The notes under the pieces are model-generated. The model had not been told where the DNA came from, ran no database searches, and saw only the letters and a list, made by a program, of their open reading frames with translations. Made by a program: the position numbers and the translations under genes. Source: Pelistega suis (GTDB lineage Bacteria; Pseudomonadota; Gammaproteobacteria; Burkholderiales; Burkholderiaceae_B). Taken from it: a stretch of 64,000 nt of DNA. The stretch spans positions 124,001 to 188,000 of the forward strand of contig NZ_JABGBN010000001.1 in assembly GCF_013133795.1 (NCBI RefSeq), written 5' to 3'. Positions 59,590-64,000 of this stretch are shown piece by piece; the stretch's first letter is position 1, and every line of letters starts with the position of its first letter.

Positions 59590-61860
59590 ATGATGTTTTT
59601 TCATAAGTCAGGCATATTGATAAGTGCGTTAGTATTAGCGAGTGGCAGTAGTTTTGCACAGACATTCTTGGATGTAGGGGATGCTGAAAGACCAACAGTT
59701 CATTCGGTAGATGTGCCTCTTGTCTACTCACCATATTATCCAGCGGGACTTTCCTTATCTAAGGAGTCAGGTAGATATTTAATTGTTGAAAATACAGAAG
59801 GTTGGAGTAGTCCGAAACAGCTTAGAACGTTTTTTCTAAGAGATGTAAACCGTGGCGAGGAAATTCTTTTTAAAGATTATTTGGATAGTTTCTCAGGGAA
59901 GTCTTTTGCGTTGAGCGGTGATGGGCAACGCATCGTAACGATAACTAATGATTATGATCCTGTAGAGGATATCGCTAACGATTTGTCTTTAACCGTTTAC
60001 GAGCCATCTCAAAATAGCTTTACTAAAAAATATAAATGGTCATTACCTGATACATTAGCTGTTCCTTATAATCAAAATAATTTGTTAATAGAGGTAGAAG
60101 ACATCAATCACGATGGCAGTAAAATTTTACTATCATATCGCAATTGGTTGCAGAATATACATGAGAAACATCTGGTGAGCGCTGATTTTCAACAGGGTGT
60201 TTTAAACAAAATTGCCTTAGATAATAATTTTAATGCGATGGCTATTAGTGGCGATGGTCGTGTTTTGGCGGGAAGTTGGAGACATGACACTTTAAACAAT
60301 ACAGCCGTTTTGCAAGTGGGTGAAAATTATGAGCAATCAGTGCATTTAACTAATGCGGGCATAAGTTCTGAGGCCAATACCTTAAGCTATGATGGCAAGG
60401 TTGTTGGGGGATATACTGTAGTTAGTCAAGAGACTCCGTTTGGCATGACTAGTAGGGTGCAAAGACCTACAGTCTGGTATGGTGATGATTGGAAACTATC
60501 AAAATTCTTACAGAGTACACCAGAGAGTCCTGAAGACATTCGAGATGCACAAGTGAGTTTTTTAAGCGCAGATGGTCGTATTGCTGTTGTGAACGCCACT
60601 TCATTCTTTGACTTTTCCTCTTCAGCTGGGCGCTTTCCAGAAATCTGGTATGGACAGAATTTTGACAAATATTTTCGTCTGATAGATTCCCCCGATTACT
60701 TGACAGCCTTTAGAGTCACTGGTATGAATGCTGATGGCACTGTATTGAGTGGGGTACGCTATAATTTAGGTGCGGAGAGTCAGCACCCAGTATTATGGAA
60801 AGTGACTTATCCAAAAGAGCAGGCTCCACCACCTACAGAGCAAGTTCCGCCTGCAGATCAACCATCTTCTCCAGGAGAGGATAACCCGAAAGATGTTCCT
60901 GTAGCAGAGGAAAAGCCAGTTGAACCGCCGGTTCATGATACAGTGAATCCACCAAAAGTTACCTTGATTGATGTTAATTTGACGAGAAAGTCTTTTACAA
61001 AACAAGGTGAGGATGGTATGCGTGTACTACAAATGCATATAGACGACCTTAAAAGGTTACAACAGGGGTGTTTGGTTAGTCAAGTTGGGGAAAGTTGTTT
61101 TTCTGTATATACAGGATTAACGAGTACAGGTAAGCTTCACCAGCCTCATGTCGGTTTTAGTATAGCACGTGGATTTTCCCCTAATTTTTCTGCCGGAATT
61201 GTGTTGGATTATGGGATGAGGGGCTCGTTGCCAAGAACTTATCGAACAGGTAATAGTTTAGGGGTTGGTTTGTATGCTCAGTGGCAGTCTAACGGTTGGT
61301 CGTTTAGACCTAGTATTTCAATGAACCATTATAGTATAGATATTCGTCGTGATACTTTAGGGTTAACCGAAGTGGCAACGGGGAATAGCTCATTAAAAGG
61401 GTTTGGTGCAAGTGCTATTTTGGGACGTCAAATTCAGTTGAACAATCAGGGCAGTATTGAGTTGTATGGTGGCGTTCGTCATACGATGGTTAATCGGAAA
61501 GCTTATGTAGAGAAAGATGTGGCTTTCCCTGTATCTTATGGTAAGTTGAAGATGAAAGATACAGCATTGGTTGCGGGTTTAAAAGTATCTGTTCCTGTAT
61601 CGGATAAGTTAAGTTTACGGATGACGACAGAAGTTGAGCAAAGTATTCAACATAAAGCCCCTAGTTTTGTTGCGCGTGAGCAATATATTGGAGAATGGAA
61701 GTATACGCCAAAACTAAAGAAATCAAGACCTTATATCAGTATTGGTATGGAGTACAAAGTATCGCCAATGAAAGTGATTCAAGTTAACTCTTATTATGGA
61801 CGCTCTATTATGGGGAATAGTAGCAAAGGTGTTATGCTATCATTCACCGCACGATTCTGA
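59590..61860 (+). CDS. Predicted beta-propeller outer-membrane protein with autotransporter-like barrel
   Basis: No named family recognised. Numbered from a GTG at 59581: signal peptide to SSFAQ (about 26), then seven spaced motifs of the type hydrophobic-S-x-D-G-x-x-hydrophobic (near 59, 111, 177, 223, 270, 330, 384), including LSGDGQRIV, ISGDGRVLAG and LSADGRIAV, suggesting a seven-bladed propeller. A Pro-rich linker follows (413-458), a helix, two close Cys (497, 506), then a beta-strand-rich region of about 250 residues ending FTARF, as outer-membrane barrels do. GGTGA lies five bases before ATG 59590, which is preferred over the GTG. Likely a surface protein. Confidence 0.8.
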   Translation: MMFFHKSGILISALVLASGSSFAQTFLDVGDAERPTVHSVDVPLVYSPYYPAGLSLSKESGRYLIVENTEGWSSPKQLRTFFLRDVNRGEEILFKDYLDSFSGKSFALSGDGQRIVTITNDYDPVEDIANDLSLTVYEPSQNSFTKKYKWSLPDTLAVPYNQNNLLIEVEDINHDGSKILLSYRNWLQNIHEKHLVSADFQQGVLNKIALDNNFNAMAISGDGRVLAGSWRHDTLNNTAVLQVGENYEQSVHLTNAGISSEANTLSYDGKVVGGYTVVSQETPFGMTSRVQRPTVWYGDDWKLSKFLQSTPESPEDIRDAQVSFLSADGRIAVVNATSFFDFSSSAGRFPEIWYGQNFDKYFRLIDSPDYLTAFRVTGMNADGTVLSGVRYNLGAESQHPVLWKVTYPKEQAPPPTEQVPPADQPSSPGEDNPKDVPVAEEKPVEPPVHDTVNPPKVTLIDVNLTRKSFTKQGEDGMRVLQMHIDDLKRLQQGCLVSQVGESCFSVYTGLTSTGKLHQPHVGFSIARGFSPNFSAGIVLDYGMRGSLPRTYRTGNSLGVGLYAQWQSNGWSFRPSISMNHYSIDIRRDTLGLTEVATGNSSLKGFGASAILGRQIQLNNQGSIELYGGVRHTMVNRKAYVEKDVAFPVSYGKLKMKDTALVAGLKVSVPVSDKLSLRMTTEVEQSIQHKAPSFVAREQYIGEWKYTPKLKKSRPYISIGMEYKVSPMKVIQVNSYYGRSIMGNSSKGVMLSFTARF

Positions 61861-61885
61861 TGTACATGAGTCGATGAAGACGTAA

Positions 61886-61936
61886 ACAAATCCTTTGCTT
61901 ATATTCTCTTTATAGGCAAAGGATTTATTTTTTCTT
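61886..61936. terminator. Terminator between the outer-membrane protein gene and xerC
   Basis: AAATCCTTTGC (61888-61898) pairs with GCAAAGGATTT (61916-61926), followed by ATTTTTTC on the plus strand. It overlaps the last bases of xerC, which converges. Confidence 0.85.
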
Positions 61937-62878
61937 TTTTGCTCTTGGGTGAGCTTGATCATACACCTGTGCTAAGTGTTGAAAATCAAGCTTAGTATAA
62001 ATCTGGGTAGTGGCAATATTGGCATGACCTAGTAGCTCTTGTACGGCCCGTAAGTCTTGAGAAGATTGCAAGATGTGACTCGCAAAACTATGTCGCAATA
62101 CATGGGGATGAATATTCGCGGGAATATTGCTTTTAATCCCTAATTTTTTTAGTTGCAGTTGAATCACGCGAGGACTAATGCGAGCGCCGCGCTCACCGAG
62201 AAATAGAGCATATTCATCTTCAACAGGTGTTGAGGGCTTTAGGAGTAGGTGACGTTTACTTAGCCAAAACTCAATGGCTTGAATGGCTTTTTCACCTAAT
62301 GGTAGTAAGCGAGTTTTTTTGCCTTTACCAATCACCGTAATTTCTCGTTCTGCTAGATTCAACCAACCTTGAGATTCATATTTATCGACACGATGAAATT
62401 GAATATCCACATTCACCAGTTCAGATAATCGTAAACCACTAGAGTAAAACAGCTCAAAAATAGCTTGGTCGCGAGCAGCAATGGCACTATTGTCGGTTAG
62501 ATTAAGACCTGTATCAAGAAGTGTTTTTGTCTGATCAGCAGAAAGTGCCTTAGGCAAAGAGCGAGGTACTTTGGGTGTTTTAACATCTAATGTTGGATTA
62601 ATCGCTAGTTGCTCGCGAATACAGAACCATTTATAAAAACTTCGCCAAGTTGACAGCAGGCGCGAGAGAGAGCGAGGACTGTAATCTTGAGAGTGAAGTC
62701 TAGCCACCGCCGAACGAATTTGTGGGTTGGTGATGTTGGCAAGCTTGCTGTCTGGATAAAGCGAGATTAACTGTGCCATATCGCGCTGATAGGCACTTAA
62801 TGTATGGTTAGAGTAACGTTTTTCAGCACGTAAAAACGCTAACCATTGTTGTATTTCTGGATGCATAGTATCCATCAT
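61925..62878 (-). CDS. xerC: Tyrosine recombinase XerC
   Basis: Resolves chromosome dimers at dif together with XerD. The 317-residue product has an N-terminal SAM-like core-binding domain and a catalytic domain with Arg in SSGLRLSEL, the HxxR motif HVLRHSFASH, GHANIATTQ and the nucleophile Tyr in IYTKLDF. Position after DUF484 and dapF is the standard xerC setting, which argues against a mobile-element integrase. The start may be either of two adjacent ATGs or a third four codons in. Confidence 0.95.
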   Translation of the reverse strand: MMDTMHPEIQQWLAFLRAEKRYSNHTLSAYQRDMAQLISLYPDSKLANITNPQIRSAVARLHSQDYSPRSLSRLLSTWRSFYKWFCIREQLAINPTLDVKTPKVPRSLPKALSADQTKTLLDTGLNLTDNSAIAARDQAIFELFYSSGLRLSELVNVDIQFHRVDKYESQGWLNLAEREITVIGKGKKTRLLPLGEKAIQAIEFWLSKRHLLLKPSTPVEDEYALFLGERGARISPRVIQLQLKKLGIKSNIPANIHPHVLRHSFASHILQSSQDLRAVQELLGHANIATTQIYTKLDFQHLAQVYDQAHPRAKKKK

Positions 62879-62904
62879 GAGGTTTAGCTGAGACGATTTA
62901 TTCG

Positions 62905-63636
62905 TTAGGCTGGCTCAAGTTCCGGATAGTCATCTTCGGCAATATTGTCGTCATTTTCATCCTCTGGTATTGAATCATCCATCATTGATGGTGCTAATCG
63001 AGAAATGGCAGCGCTTGCTAGATAACTGAGAGTTTCTAAGAATGTGACGCCCATGCCCTCGAAAAAATGCTCGCTATCTTGACTGGCAAAAATCAAGGCG
63101 CCAATGGCAGCATCATTGACATAAATGGGTGCAATAGCAATTGAACCCGCAGGTTCACTTAGCCAGGCAGCAATACCTGGGTGAATCTGTTTGCCAGTAT
63201 AAGGAGCAACAAGAGTTTGGATATAGTCTTGAACCTCTTGATTGTCTTCTAATTGATAATCTTCAAGGTTTTCTAAGCCCCATAGCAGTAATTCTACTTC
63301 GAGGTCAGGGAAGGCATCTTGTAGGCCTGTCACGATAGCGGCAGGAATAAGCTCTTCTTCTTTCTGCGCTAAAAGACCCGCACACCAATCGGTAATCGTA
63401 TCGCTAATACCTTGGTTTTCGTGAGCGATATAGCCCAACTCATTAAGATTTGAATGAGCATGAGAAAGACGCTCGCGTAATAGATTGACTTGACGCTCCA
63501 ACAAAGATAATGTGCCGGGGCCATCAGGATTAGGAACATGTAATTCTGCAAAAACCTCAGCATGTTCGTTGAGGAATTCAGGATTGTTTTTTAAAAAATC
63601 AGCAACTTGCTGAGGGTTTAATGCTAAATCTGTCAT
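62905..63636 (-). CDS. DUF484 family protein
   Basis: GAF-like protein of unknown function, 243 residues. It opens with [19 protein letters not shown] and [13 protein letters not shown], hallmarks of DUF484, and its C-terminal half ([22 protein letters not shown]) resembles a GAF domain. The tail is very acidic. It starts inside the dapF stop (four-base ATGA-type overlap) and is followed by xerC after 26 bases, the conserved dapF-DUF484-xerC order. Confidence 0.92.
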   Translation of the reverse strand: MTDLALNPQQVADFLKNNPEFLNEHAEVFAELHVPNPDGPGTLSLLERQVNLLRERLSHAHSNLNELGYIAHENQGISDTITDWCAGLLAQKEEELIPAAIVTGLQDAFPDLEVELLLWGLENLEDYQLEDNQEVQDYIQTLVAPYTGKQIHPGIAAWLSEPAGSIAIAPIYVNDAAIGALIFASQDSEHFFEGMGVTFLETLSYLASAAISRLAPSMMDDSIPEDENDDNIAEDDYPELEPA

Positions 63637-64000
63637 GGGTTTAATACCTGTTTTGGAATAGCGTTAACAAGGGCATCAATATTGATTTCTCCCTCGAAAA
63701 CTGTAGTGGCTGGTCCAGTCATTTCAATGGACTGACCGTCATAGCTGATACGTAAGTCGCCACCTCGTGTATGTACAAGTACAGGACTTTCAAGGAGGCC
63801 ACGACGAATACCTGCGACAGCAGCTGCACAAGCACCTGTCCCGCATGCGAGGGTTTCGCCAGCACCGCGTTCATAGACACGTAGATTGATTTCGTTTTTG
63901 TTGAGTACTTGCATAAAACCAGCATTAACACGGTTTTTAAAGCGAGGATTTGACTCAATTAAAGGACCTTGTTCGGCAACGGGAGCGGTTGTCACATCCT
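63633..64000 (-). CDS. dapF: Diaminopimelate epimerase, C-terminal part
   Basis: Interconverts LL- and meso-diaminopimelate for lysine and peptidoglycan synthesis. About 120 C-terminal residues are visible; the N-terminal half lies beyond the window's right edge, so any internal start is not real. [17 protein letters not shown] and the catalytic Cys in [13 protein letters not shown] are the family signature, followed by [10 protein letters not shown]. It supplies the substrate of LysA, encoded at 17686-18969. Confidence 0.95.
   Translation of the reverse strand, partial: DVTTAPVAEQGPLIESNPRFKNRVNAGFMQVLNKNEINLRVYERGAGETLACGTGACAAAVAGIRRGLLESPVLVHTRGGDLRISYDGQSIEMTGPATTVFEGEINIDALVNAIPKQVLNP

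Noticed and set aside
61925-62878. Tyrosine recombinase as sign of a mobile element
   Set aside because: XerC signature and the dapF-DUF484-xerC neighbourhood identify the housekeeping enzyme; no att repeats or phage genes are nearby.

Overview
The window looks like a chromosomal segment of a low-to-moderate-GC betaproteobacterium of the Burkholderiales, most like the Alcaligenaceae (Pelistega, Oligella or Taylorella type). This is inferred from protein flavour and from gene neighbourhoods typical of that group: cyaY/lptM-lysA, uvrA/MFS/ssb, resB-ccsB after a cytochrome c4, and dapF-DUF484-xerC near hslVU-dksA. It is almost all coding, with short gaps that usually carry a hairpin terminator. 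I see no rRNA, tRNA, CRISPR, insertion sequence or prophage.

Layout. 1-1400: start of an M61 peptidase gene and a divergent enoyl-CoA hydratase. 1574-8898: complete F1Fo ATP synthase operon (atpIBEFHAGDC). 8995-12434: cobalamin adenosyltransferase, universal stress protein, a CusF-like periplasmic protein, hemB and engB. 12614-16857: cytochrome c4 and the ResB-CcsB haem-attachment system. 17027-18969: cyaY, lptM, lysA. 19049-24472: mrcA, then aroK-aroB-dgt. 24506-29949: uvrA, an MFS transporter and two tandem ssb genes. 30323-39866: redox and detoxification genes (YghU-type GST, flavin monooxygenase, pirin, peroxiredoxin-glutaredoxin, a three-domain MsrAB), two thioesterases, a Bcr-type exporter and selO. 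39920-45674: hglS-ydiJ with a divergent DUF819 membrane protein. 45816-51916: two complete TRAP transporters in a row. 52079-59235: hslVU, then a zinc locus of dksA, a His-rich CobW GTPase and zur on one strand and a small membrane protein plus znuCBA on the other. 59590-61860: a large outer-membrane protein. 61925-64000: xerC, DUF484 and the 3' part of dapF.

How they work together. The ATP synthase and cytochrome c genes point to respiratory energy metabolism. HglS and YdiJ form a two-step route from 2-oxoadipate through D-2-hydroxyglutarate to 2-oxoglutarate. The TRAP systems import organic acids. The zinc locus is divergent around a region with two near-identical Zur-type palindromes, each overlapping a -10-like sequence. 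It combines uptake (ZnuABC), a candidate zinc chaperone (CobW) and a DksA that lacks three of the four zinc-binding cysteines.

Most worth following up: the outer-membrane protein at 59590-61860. It has seven spaced 'DG' repeats (a predicted beta-propeller passenger), a proline-rich linker and an autotransporter-like barrel, and a perfect FNR-type palindrome lies upstream. Next are the zinc locus with its small unknown membrane protein, the hglS-ydiJ module, and a sigma-32-like promoter before hslV. All reading was by eye; protein families are recognised from memory of motifs, without database searches.
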